Positions 52,687 to 60,413 of a stretch of 64,000 bases of DNA are shown one piece after another; position 1 is the first letter of the stretch, and every line of letters begins with the position of its first letter. Both the position numbers and the translations under genes were made by a program. The notes under the pieces are model-generated. The model did not search any database, was not told where the DNA came from, and saw nothing but the letters and a program-made list of their open reading frames with translations. The stretch spans positions 82,568 to 146,567 of the forward strand of contig JAGPCO010000004.1 in the NCBI GenBank assembly GCA_018058095.1, read 5' to 3'. The stretch is from Kofleriaceae bacterium. Lineage in GTDB: Bacteria; Myxococcota_A; Polyangia; Haliangiales; Haliangiaceae.

Positions 52687-53280
52687 ATGTCGGTCCGCCG
52701 CGCCAGCCTCCTCGTCCTCCTCACTGCGGCGTGTGGCACCGCGCCATCGGGGCCCGACGCCGGCGTCGACGCGGTCGGCCTCGACGCCGCGCCGCGCGGG
52801 CAGGGCAGCGAGGCGCAGGGCGACCTGATCATCAACGAGCTGGCCCCGCGCGGCGCCGGCAGCGACTGGGCCGAGCTGGTCAACCGCAGCGGCGCCGTGC
52901 TCGACCTGTGCGGCTACTTCCTGACCGACTCGCCCGACCGCCTCGATCACTACCTGCCCCTGGGGGGCGTGCTGCCGCCGGCGCCGTGCCCGCCGCGCCC
53001 GCTCGACCCCGACGCCTACCTGGTGATCACCCTCGACGGCACCCCGATCGTCGACGGTCAGGCCATCGACCCGGCGCACGCCCCGTTCAAGCTCGACCTG
53101 GCCGACGAGCTGTACGTGGTCAGCACCAGCGGCGCGACCATCGACGGCCTGCTGTTCCTGTACCCGCCCGGCCCGACCGCGCCGGCCACCACCACCCTGG
53201 CCCGCGTGCCCGACCGCGCCGGCCTGTTCTTCGAGCGCGCGCCCAGCCCGGGCGCGGCCAACCCGGAGCTGGCGCCGTGA
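52687..53280 (+). CDS. Lamin-tail-domain lipoprotein
   Basis: This 197-residue protein has a lipoprotein signal (ASLLVLLTAACGTAP), an Asp/Gly-rich linker and a lamin tail-like beta sandwich: DLIINELAPRGAGSDWAELV, GAVLDLCGYFLTDSPD, DAYLVITLDGTP, TLARVPDRAGLFFERAPSPG, ANPELAP near the end. LTD domains are common in secreted myxobacterial proteins and are thought to bind other macromolecules. The ATG at 52687 was preferred for its signal sequence, although a GTG at 52591 overlaps the previous stop and would also fit. Confidence 0.78.
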   Translation: MSVRRASLLVLLTAACGTAPSGPDAGVDAVGLDAAPRGQGSEAQGDLIINELAPRGAGSDWAELVNRSGAVLDLCGYFLTDSPDRLDHYLPLGGVLPPAPCPPRPLDPDAYLVITLDGTPIVDGQAIDPAHAPFKLDLADELYVVSTSGATIDGLLFLYPPGPTAPATTTLARVPDRAGLFFERAPSPGAANPELAP

Positions 53281-55280
53281 TGGCCGGGCCCGCCCGCGCC
53301 TGGGCCCTGCTCGCCGGCCTCGCCGTCATCGCGGCGCTGGCGCTGACCGCCTGCGGCGACAACGACGACGGCTGCGAGCTCGAGCCGGGCGCCGATCCGA
53401 CCTCGGTCGGCCGCCTCGGCTGCCCGGCCGACTACGCCGCCATGGCCACGCTGCGCAGCGACTCGGTGTTCTCGCGCACCGAGACCATCCTGGTCATCGT
53501 CGACCGCGAGGACGACGACCGCGTGTACTTCATCGACACCGAGAAGTACACGCTGCACTACGAGTTCGCCGCCAGCCACCTCGATCGTCCCGGCTTCACC
53601 GCGGTCGGTGATCTGACCGCGTTCAATCTGCTCAACTACCGGCGCCCGGGCCGCCGCTTCATCCTCGGCAAGGTCGTGCGGTACCTGGACCAGGCGCTGC
53701 TCACCTTCGAGCTGGCCGCCGGCGACACCGCCGACGCCGAGCTGATCGTCCACGGCTATGAGGTGGTGCGGGCCCAGCTCGGCGACGGCGACGCGCTGCG
53801 CTACCGCCCGGTCTCGGCCGACCAGGAGGACCTGCTGCCGGCGCTGACCGCGCGTATCCCGACCATCGGCACCGACGAGGTGTTCCGCGGTCAGGTCTAC
53901 CAGGCGCTCAACCCCGGCGTCGGCTTCGGCGTGGTCCGCTTCCGCCGCACCTCGACGCTGGGTGGGCAGCCGCTGGCGCCGACCGACCTGGTCGTGCTCG
54001 ATCGCGTGCCCAACGACGTGTCGATGGTGGCCGGCATCATCACCGCCGAGTTCCAGACCCCGCTGGCCCACGTCGGCGTGCTGGCCAAGACCCGCGGCAC
54101 CCCGAACATGGCGCTGCAGGGCGCGTGGGACGACCTGCGCCTGCGCGGCTTCGAGGACCAGCTGGTTCGCCTCGAGGTCGGGCCGCAGGACTTCACGGTC
54201 GTCGCCGCCACCGCGGCCGAGGCCCAGGTCTACTGGGACTCGCTGCGGCCGAGCGCGCCGCAGGTGCCGGCACACGACTCGACCACGCGCCTGATGTTCG
54301 ACGTCACCCGGGTCACCGTCAACGAGGTCAACCGCATCGGCGCCAAGGCCGCCAACCTGGGCGAGCTGTACCCGGTCCGCACCCTGACCGGCGCGGTCAT
54401 CCCGCTGCCGGATCGGCCGCTCGCCATCCCGTTCGCCTTCTACGCCGACCACCTGGCCTCGTCGGGCGCGGGCCCGCTCATCGACGCCCTGCTGGCCGAC
54501 GTCGGCGCCGGCACGGTCGAGCCAACCGACCTCGAGGCCCGGCTGTTCGCGATCCGCTGGACGCTGTACCGGGCCCCGGTCGCGCCGGCGCTGCTCGACC
54601 TGCTCGAGCCGCTCCTGGCGGCGCGCTGGCCGGTCGGCACCAAGCTGCGCTTCCGCTCGTCGACCAACGTCGAGGACCTGGCCGAGTTCACCGGCGCCGG
54701 CCTGTACACCTCGGCCAGCGCCGACGTCGGCGCCGCGCGCGAGCACCTGGGCAACGCGATCAAGACGGTGTGGGCCTCGGTCTGGAACCAGCAGGCCTTC
54801 GTCGAGCGCGACTTCTACCGGGTCGACCAGACCCAGGTCCGCATGGGCGTGCTGGTGCACCCGGCGCAGCAGGACGAGCTGGCCAACGGCGTGGTGCTCA
54901 CGATCAACGAGTTCTCCGAGCTGCGCCCGGCCTACTACATCAACACCCAGCTCGGCGCCATCTCGGTGACCAACCCGACGGCCGACGCCGTGCCCGAGCA
55001 GATCCTCTACTACACCTGGTACGAGGAGCCCGAGTACGAGGTCATCACCCGCAGCTCGCTCATGAGCTGGGCGGTCGACTGGCCCAGCCCGACCGCGCTC
55101 CTGACCCGGCCCGAGCTCGACCAGCTGGCCGACTACCTGTACGTCATCCAGGCCCGGCTGCGCGCGCGTTACCCCGGCTCGGCCGTCGACGTCGAGTGGA
55201 AGCTGATGCCCGGCCGCCAGCTGCTCATCAAGCAGGCGCGGCCGTTCAAGCGGCGCGAGGTCGCGCGCGCGGCGCGGTGA
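53280..55280 (+). CDS. Exported lipoprotein with permuted PEP-synthase-like domains
   Basis: This 666-residue protein has a lipoprotein-like signal (ALLAGLAVIAALALTACGD). In the middle it has a swivelling-His domain (TPLAHVGVLAKTRGTPNMAL) with H264 at the position of the phosphohistidine of PEP synthase/PPDK. After it comes an ATP-grasp-like N-terminal PPDK domain (NRIGAKAANLGELYP; LRFRSSTNVEDLAEFTGAGL). The order (His domain first, ATP domain second) is reversed compared with PEP synthase. Such a nucleotide-type fold in an exported lipoprotein is puzzling because ATP is scarce outside. The start overlaps the lamin-tail stop (TGATG), so the two are coupled. Confidence 0.8.
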   Translation: MAGPARAWALLAGLAVIAALALTACGDNDDGCELEPGADPTSVGRLGCPADYAAMATLRSDSVFSRTETILVIVDREDDDRVYFIDTEKYTLHYEFAASHLDRPGFTAVGDLTAFNLLNYRRPGRRFILGKVVRYLDQALLTFELAAGDTADAELIVHGYEVVRAQLGDGDALRYRPVSADQEDLLPALTARIPTIGTDEVFRGQVYQALNPGVGFGVVRFRRTSTLGGQPLAPTDLVVLDRVPNDVSMVAGIITAEFQTPLAHVGVLAKTRGTPNMALQGAWDDLRLRGFEDQLVRLEVGPQDFTVVAATAAEAQVYWDSLRPSAPQVPAHDSTTRLMFDVTRVTVNEVNRIGAKAANLGELYPVRTLTGAVIPLPDRPLAIPFAFYADHLASSGAGPLIDALLADVGAGTVEPTDLEARLFAIRWTLYRAPVAPALLDLLEPLLAARWPVGTKLRFRSSTNVEDLAEFTGAGLYTSASADVGAAREHLGNAIKTVWASVWNQQAFVERDFYRVDQTQVRMGVLVHPAQQDELANGVVLTINEFSELRPAYYINTQLGAISVTNPTADAVPEQILYYTWYEEPEYEVITRSSLMSWAVDWPSPTALLTRPELDQLADYLYVIQARLRARYPGSAVDVEWKLMPGRQLLIKQARPFKRREVARAAR

Positions 55281-55296
55281 TCCTCAAGCGTGACGA

Positions 55297-55872
55297 TCAG
55301 ATGAGCGGCCAGTCGGGCGGCCGGGTGTTGACGCGGCGGCCCTGGTACGAGAACCGGTGCGGCTTGGCGTGGTGGGTGGCGTGGGTGTTGTCCTTGACGT
55401 CGAGCAGGGCGACGTCCGGGTAGGTCCGCTGCCGCACCACCAGGACCGGGCAGCGCGCCTCGCGCACGACGCGCTCGGACACCGAGCCGAGCACCATGCG
55501 CTCGAGGCCGGTCAGGCCGTGCGAGCCGACCATCACCAGCTCGGCCCCGACCTCGCCGGCCAGGCGCAGGATCTCCTCGGCCGGCTTGCCGATGCGGGCG
55601 TGCACGAAGAAGTGCACCTCGGCCGGCGCGTGGTGGGCCTCGAACTGCCGGTGCAGCAGCTGCGACAGCTCGGCCTGGACCCGCTCGGAGTAGGCGAAGT
55701 CGACCTTGCCGGTGACCGGCACCGCCGCCACCCCGTGCCGGTCATCGATGATGACCAGGAAGTGGAGGACCTTCTGGGGCGACTCGCAGGCCAGGGCGAT
55801 GGCGCGCTCGGCCACGACCTCCCCGGTCGCGGAGAAGTCGTGGGCGACGACGATGTGGCTCGGGTTGCTCAT
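55297..55872 (-). CDS. Universal stress protein (UspA family)
   Basis: This 191-residue protein has the Usp fold: IVVAHDFSATGEVVAERAI at the N-terminus, LVMVGSHGLTGLERMVLGSV with the ATP-binding GxxGx9G(S/T) motif, and CPVLVVRQ. A C-terminal extension of about 35 residues is His-rich (NTHATHHAKPHRFSY). It probably binds ATP and supports stress resistance. Located 79 bases downstream of hemN on the same strand; possibly co-transcribed, which would fit low-oxygen regulation. Confidence 0.85.
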   Translation of the reverse strand: MSNPSHIVVAHDFSATGEVVAERAIALACESPQKVLHFLVIIDDRHGVAAVPVTGKVDFAYSERVQAELSQLLHRQFEAHHAPAEVHFFVHARIGKPAEEILRLAGEVGAELVMVGSHGLTGLERMVLGSVSERVVREARCPVLVVRQRTYPDVALLDVKDNTHATHHAKPHRFSYQGRRVNTRPPDWPLI

Positions 55873-55951
55873 GCCCGAGGTAGGAGCAATTCGGATGCCA
55901 GCGCAAGCACGCGGACCTTCGTGCGCGGGTCCGCAACCGGTGCGCCGACGC

Positions 55952-57355
55952 TCACACCGTCGGGGAGAACGTGCCCTCGCGCTCGCTCAGGCGGCGATCG
56001 AACACCATGGCGACGTTGCGGATGAGCAGGCGGCCGAGCTCGCTGGCGACGAGGCGCGGGCGCTCGGGCTCGATCCGCACCAGGTCGGGCATCGCGCCCA
56101 GCGCCGACAGCTCGCGCCGGAAGTAGCTGGCGAAGTCGAGCTGGTAGCGGGCGCCGATGGCCGTGCCGTCGACCGCGCCGTCGCACATCAGGCGCTCGAT
56201 CACGTCCCGGCGGACCCGGTCGTCGGCGTCGAGCGTGAAGCCGAGCGCGACGGGCAGCTGGCCGGCGGCGATGGCCTCCTCCCACGCCGGCAGCGCGCCG
56301 TGGTGCTGCCACAGCTGGTGCTCGGTCGTGCTGATGGCGGTGACGCCGACGCCGAGCACCGCGTCGGCCCGGCGCACGGTGTAGCCCTGGAAGTTGCGGG
56401 TCAGCTCGCCGGCGTCGGCGGCCAGCGCCAGCGGGGAGCCCGGGCGGGCGAAGTGGTCGAGGCCGATGGCCTGGTAGCCGGCCGCGCGCAGGACCTGGTT
56501 GCCGAGCAGGAGCAGCGAGGCGCGCTCGTAGGTGTCGAGCACCCGGCCGGCCCGCTCGACCAGGCGCTGGTGCGGCCGGCGCTCCGGCAGGTGGGCGTAG
56601 CCGAACAGCGCGATGCGGTCGGGCCCGAGCTCGACCAGCGCCTCGAGGGTGGAGCGGAAGGTCTCCTCGGTCTGGCGCGGCAGGCCGTACACGACGTCGA
56701 CGTTGACGTCGTCGAAGCCAGCGGCGCGGGCGGCGGTGAGGAGCTTGCGCGTCTGCGCCACGCTCTGGTGGCGGTGGATGGCGTCCTGGACCGGCTCCGA
56801 GAAGTCCTGCACCCCGACCGACAGGCTGCGGAAGCCGCCGCCGGCCAGGGCGTCGAGCTGGTCGAGATCGGTGTCGCGTGGGTCGAGCTCGACCGAGCGG
56901 CGGGCGTCGCTGGTCGGCGGCAGGAACTTGTCGATGGCGGCGATGAGCCGGCGCAGGTCGTCGGCGTGCAGGAAGTTGGGCGAGCCGCCGCCGAGGCTGA
57001 TCTCGGTGACCGGCGTCGCCGCGTGTTCACCCAGCGCCTGTCGCAGCAGGACCAGCTCGGTGGTGAGCGTGTCGACGTAGCCGGTGCCACGGCTGCGGTC
57101 GCGGGTGGCGACGACGTTGCAGCCGCAGTACCAGCACAGGCTCCGGCAGAACGGCAGGTGCACGTACAGCGACACGCGCTCGCCGGCGGCGCCGATGCGG
57201 CCCAGCTCGGCCCGGGCCTCGGCGTCGCCGCGCGGGCGCAGCTCGGTAGCGGGCGGGTAGCTGGTGTAGCGCGGGCCGCTCAGGACGCGCTCGGCGATCT
57301 CCTCCGGGCTGATGGCGCAATCGGCGGAGACGACGGGCAGGGGTGCGGTGGCCAC
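55952..57355 (-). CDS. hemN: Oxygen-independent coproporphyrinogen III oxidase
   Basis: This 467-residue radical SAM enzyme of haem synthesis converts coproporphyrinogen III to protoporphyrinogen IX without oxygen. It has SGPRYTSYPPATEL, the iron-sulfur motif CRSLCWYCGC (C70, C74, C77 and C79), GGGSPNFLHADDL, SVGVQDFSEPVQDAIHR, and FTLDADDRVRRDVIERLMCD, all HemN features. The GTG at 57355 was chosen because it fits the family N-terminus; ATG 57436 adds 27 residues. UspA lies downstream. Confidence 0.9.
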   Translation of the reverse strand: MATAPLPVVSADCAISPEEIAERVLSGPRYTSYPPATELRPRGDAEARAELGRIGAAGERVSLYVHLPFCRSLCWYCGCNVVATRDRSRGTGYVDTLTTELVLLRQALGEHAATPVTEISLGGGSPNFLHADDLRRLIAAIDKFLPPTSDARRSVELDPRDTDLDQLDALAGGGFRSLSVGVQDFSEPVQDAIHRHQSVAQTRKLLTAARAAGFDDVNVDVVYGLPRQTEETFRSTLEALVELGPDRIALFGYAHLPERRPHQRLVERAGRVLDTYERASLLLLGNQVLRAAGYQAIGLDHFARPGSPLALAADAGELTRNFQGYTVRRADAVLGVGVTAISTTEHQLWQHHGALPAWEEAIAAGQLPVALGFTLDADDRVRRDVIERLMCDGAVDGTAIGARYQLDFASYFRRELSALGAMPDLVRIEPERPRLVASELGRLLIRNVAMVFDRRLSEREGTFSPTV

Positions 57356-57586
57356 GTGGCGGCTTCGTTCAAGCAGCGTGCCGGCTCGTCGGTAGCGCCG
57401 CTCGCCCGGAGCGGCCGCCGACCGAATTCGCAACATGTTGGAATCTGGCAGACCTCGGGCCTGTCGAGGTCGATCAGCCAAGCGCCCAGGCAGCCGCCTG
57501 GGCTGGCGAGCCGGCTGGGCGCTGGTCGGCCTGGCTCGCGGCACGCAATCGGTGCGCGTCGTCGTGGGCGAGGCGCGAGTCTTGCG

Positions 57587-58543
57587 TCACTGCGGCGGGC
57601 GAGACGTCATGTACAGGTCGAGGTCGTTGGCGTTGTTGGCCTTGGTAATCGACAGGTACAGCCGGGCCCCATCGGCCGAGCGCCAGGGGTCCGTATAGTC
57701 GAGCGGGTCGACCAGCTCGGGCGCCACCCCGACCAGGTTCCACGGCTGCCCCGGCGCGGTCCGGGTCGCCAGGTACAGCTCGTAGTCGCCGCTGCGGTTG
57801 GACGAGAAGTACAGCGTCGTGCAGTCCGCGCTGAGCCAGGGGCCGAAGTCGGTCGCGTTCGAGTTGAGGGCGGTGGCGTTGGTCGGGGCGCCGCCGGCGT
57901 CGAGCCCGTACAGGTCGAGGCCACCCTGGCCGCCGGCGCGGGTCGAGGCGAACACGCTGCCGACCGGGCTGGTACAGGGCGCCAGCCAGCGATCGTTGCC
58001 GCCCGAGTTGATGAGCGGCATCGGCGTCGGCGCCGTCCATGGCGCGGTCGACGAGGTGCGCGTGCTCATCCACAGGTCCTCGGCGCCGCCGTTGCCGCCG
58101 GCGCGGTTCGACGCGAAGTACAGGGTCAAGCCATCGGGCGACAGCCGCGGGGTGCTGTTGCTCTCGGGGTCATCGAGCTCGGCGATCAAGGTCGGCGCGC
58201 CCCATGCGCCGGCGCTGTCCTTGCGCATGACCATCAGGTCCTTGTTGCCGGTGCCGACCGGGCGCCGGGCGAAGATCAGCTCGCGCTCGTCGGTCGACAG
58301 GCTGGCGTCATCCTCGCTGAAGGTCGTCGTCGCCGCGCCGGGCACGGGGGTGGGCGGGGTCAGCCATGGACCGAACAGGGTGGTGGCGTCGGGGCCGCCG
58401 CCGCCGCCGCCATCCCCACCGCCACCACCACCGCCTGCGTCGACCGCACCACCACCACCGCCGTCACCGCCGCCACCGCTAACCGAGGCGCCGCAGGAGG
58501 CGGCGCCGAGCGCGAGGGCGGTGACCAGGGGAGCACGCCGCAT
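57587..58543 (-). CDS. Lipoprotein with PD40-like beta-propeller
   Basis: This 318-residue protein has a lipoprotein signal (VTALALGAASCG), an extreme Gly/Asp linker (GGGGDGGGGG) and a beta-propeller with WD40-like/PD40 blades: DASLSTDERELIFARR, STPRLSPDGLTLYFASNRAG, FGPWLSADCTTLYFSSNRSG and DPWRSADGARLYLSITK. PD40 repeats occur in TolB-like and surface proteins that bind other proteins. It is divergent from the radical SAM gene across 68 bases. Confidence 0.82.
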   Translation of the reverse strand: MRRAPLVTALALGAASCGASVSGGGGDGGGGGAVDAGGGGGGGDGGGGGGPDATTLFGPWLTPPTPVPGAATTTFSEDDASLSTDERELIFARRPVGTGNKDLMVMRKDSAGAWGAPTLIAELDDPESNSTPRLSPDGLTLYFASNRAGGNGGAEDLWMSTRTSSTAPWTAPTPMPLINSGGNDRWLAPCTSPVGSVFASTRAGGQGGLDLYGLDAGGAPTNATALNSNATDFGPWLSADCTTLYFSSNRSGDYELYLATRTAPGQPWNLVGVAPELVDPLDYTDPWRSADGARLYLSITKANNANDLDLYMTSRPPQ

Positions 58544-58611
58544 CGGTCGAGCCTATCGCGGCGCGCGCCCGGCCGGGGCGGAAAGGTGACCGGCCGTGGC
58601 ATCATCGGCCC

Positions 58612-60174
58612 GTGCCCGGGGCCGCGCCGATCCCAGCGCCGCCGGCCGCGTCGGCCGACGTCGTGCTGGCCACGCTCAACGCCAAGTACATCCACAGCGC
58701 GGTCGGTCTGCGCTGCCTGCGCGCCAACCTGGGTCCGGCCAGAGGCCGCTCGATCATCCTCGAGGCGACGATCGCCGACCGGCCGATCGACGTGGTCGAG
58801 CGCATCCTGGCGGCGCGACCGCGCCTGGTCGGGCTCGGCGTGTACGTCTGGAACGCGACCGCGTCCCTGGCGGTGGTGCGCCTGCTCAAGCAGCTCGCGC
58901 CCGACGTGGTGGTGGTGATCGGCGGGCCCGAGGTGTCGCACGAGCTCGAGGCCCAGCCCATCGTCGCCGCCGCCGACCACGTCATCACCGGCGAGGGCGA
59001 GGTCGCGCTGGCGCGGGTGGTGGCGACCGTGCTGCGCGGCGGCCGGCCGCTGACCAAGGTCATCGCCGGCGGCAGCCCCGATCTCGCCACCCTGGCCCTG
59101 CCCTGGGACGAGTACACCGACGCCGACGTGGCGCACCGGGTGATCTACGTCGAGGCCGCGCGCGGCTGCCCGTTCGCGTGCGAGTTCTGCCTGTCGTCGC
59201 TCGATGACAAGGTCCGGTCGTTCCCGATCGACGCCGTGCTGGCCGGCCTCGATCGCCTGATCGCGCGCGGCGCGCGCCAGTTCAAGTTCGTCGACCGCAC
59301 CTTCAACCTGGCGCCACGCACCAGCCACGCCATCCTCGACTTCTTCCTGGCCCGGCAGGCGCTCGGCGTGTTCGCGCACTTCGAGATGATCCCCGACCGC
59401 TTCCCCGACGGGCTGCGCGCCCGCATCGCCGGCTTCCGCCCCGGCGCCATCCAGCTCGAGGTCGGCGTGCAGACCCTCGACGCCGAGGTGGCCGAGCGGG
59501 TGTCGCGCCGGCTCGACGTCGACGCCACCGCCGCCAACCTGCGCTGGCTGGCCGATCACACCGGCGCCCACGTCCACGCCGATCTCATCATCGGCCTGCC
59601 CGGCGAGGACGCCGCCAGCTTCGGGCGCGGCTTCGACCAGCTGCTGGCGATGGGCCCACACGAGATCCAGGTCGGCGTGCTCAAGCGGCTGCGCGGCACG
59701 CCGATCGGGCGGCACGACGACGCGTTCGCGCAGGTGTGGAGCCCCGACCCGCCGTACGAGCTGGTCGCCAGCCGGGTGCTGCCGCTGGCCGAGCTGCAGC
59801 GGCTCAAGCGCTTCGCCCGGCTGTGGGACCTGGTCGCCAACCGCGGCTACTTCCCGACCGCGCTGCCGGCGCTGTGGGCCGGGCGATCGCCGTTCGCGAC
59901 CATGCTGGCCTTCACCGACTTCGTCGCCGCCGATCCGGGCGCGCACCTCGGTGCCATCGCCCTGCCGCGCCTGGCCGAGCTGCTGGTGCGGTTCGCGCAC
60001 GAGGTCCAGGGCCGCCCGCTCGCCGAGTACGCGCCGCGGGTCGCCGCCGACCTGGCCGGGCCCGGGCGCTCGGTGCCGGCGCTGCTGGCGCCGTACGTGA
60101 CCGCGGCCCAGCGCGACCGCCGCGCCGCCGCCGGGTTGCCGCCGCGCCAGGCCCGCCATCACCGCGAGGGCTAG
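58612..60174 (+). CDS. B12-binding radical SAM protein
   Basis: This 520-residue protein has an N-terminal cobalamin-binding fold (VVLATLNAKYIHSAVGLRC; VVVVIGGPEVSHE; ITGEGEVAL) and a radical SAM core with CPFACEFC (C186, C190 and C193). Substrate-strand segments such as FKFVDRTFNL and IQLEVGVQTLDAEV match the DUF4080-containing group of B12/radical SAM enzymes, whose C-terminal part has unknown function. Reactions of the class include methylation and ring rearrangement. The GTG at 58612 was chosen because no ATG lies close. Confidence 0.87.
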   Translation: MPGAAPIPAPPAASADVVLATLNAKYIHSAVGLRCLRANLGPARGRSIILEATIADRPIDVVERILAARPRLVGLGVYVWNATASLAVVRLLKQLAPDVVVVIGGPEVSHELEAQPIVAAADHVITGEGEVALARVVATVLRGGRPLTKVIAGGSPDLATLALPWDEYTDADVAHRVIYVEAARGCPFACEFCLSSLDDKVRSFPIDAVLAGLDRLIARGARQFKFVDRTFNLAPRTSHAILDFFLARQALGVFAHFEMIPDRFPDGLRARIAGFRPGAIQLEVGVQTLDAEVAERVSRRLDVDATAANLRWLADHTGAHVHADLIIGLPGEDAASFGRGFDQLLAMGPHEIQVGVLKRLRGTPIGRHDDAFAQVWSPDPPYELVASRVLPLAELQRLKRFARLWDLVANRGYFPTALPALWAGRSPFATMLAFTDFVAADPGAHLGAIALPRLAELLVRFAHEVQGRPLAEYAPRVAADLAGPGRSVPALLAPYVTAAQRDRRAAAGLPPRQARHHREG

Positions 60175-60218
60175 CAGGGCGGTGCACCACGGCAGGCGTG
60201 CTGCGTTACGATCGGCCG

Positions 60219-60395
60219 ATGCCGACCTGCCGCGAGTGCAACAACGACGTCGACCGCCTGGTCAGCTTCAAGCTCGCCGGCAAGGTCCGCAAGGCGTGCG
60301 AGGACTGCGTCGATCGCCTGCGCGAGGAAGCCGAGGTGGCCGAGGCGAGCGAGGGTGTGATGCAGGGGATGATGGGCTACAAGGGCCGACGCTAA
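60219..60395 (+). CDS. Small protein with two CxxC motifs
   Basis: This 58-residue protein reads MPTCRECNNDVDR at its N-terminus and ACEDCVDRLREE in the middle, giving two CxxC pairs separated by about 20 residues, as in zinc ribbons. The C-terminal half is a charged helix with a Met/Gly-rich end. It is likely a zinc-binding adaptor. It lies 44 bases after the radical SAM gene and may be its partner, but that is inferred from position alone. Confidence 0.72.
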   Translation: MPTCRECNNDVDRLVSFKLAGKVRKACEDCVDRLREEAEVAEASEGVMQGMMGYKGRR

Positions 60396-60413
60396 CACCC
60401 GGGGCGAGGCAGG

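Noticed and set aside
57431..57440. CAACATGTTG palindrome as an FNR site for hemN
   Set aside because: It does not match the TTGAT-N4-ATCAA pattern and may lie inside the gene if the upstream ATG is used.
55706..58918. Plus-strand open frame of 1070 codons
   Set aside because: Runs antisense to UspA, HemN and the beta-propeller lipoprotein, all with clear family motifs; low-complexity composition.
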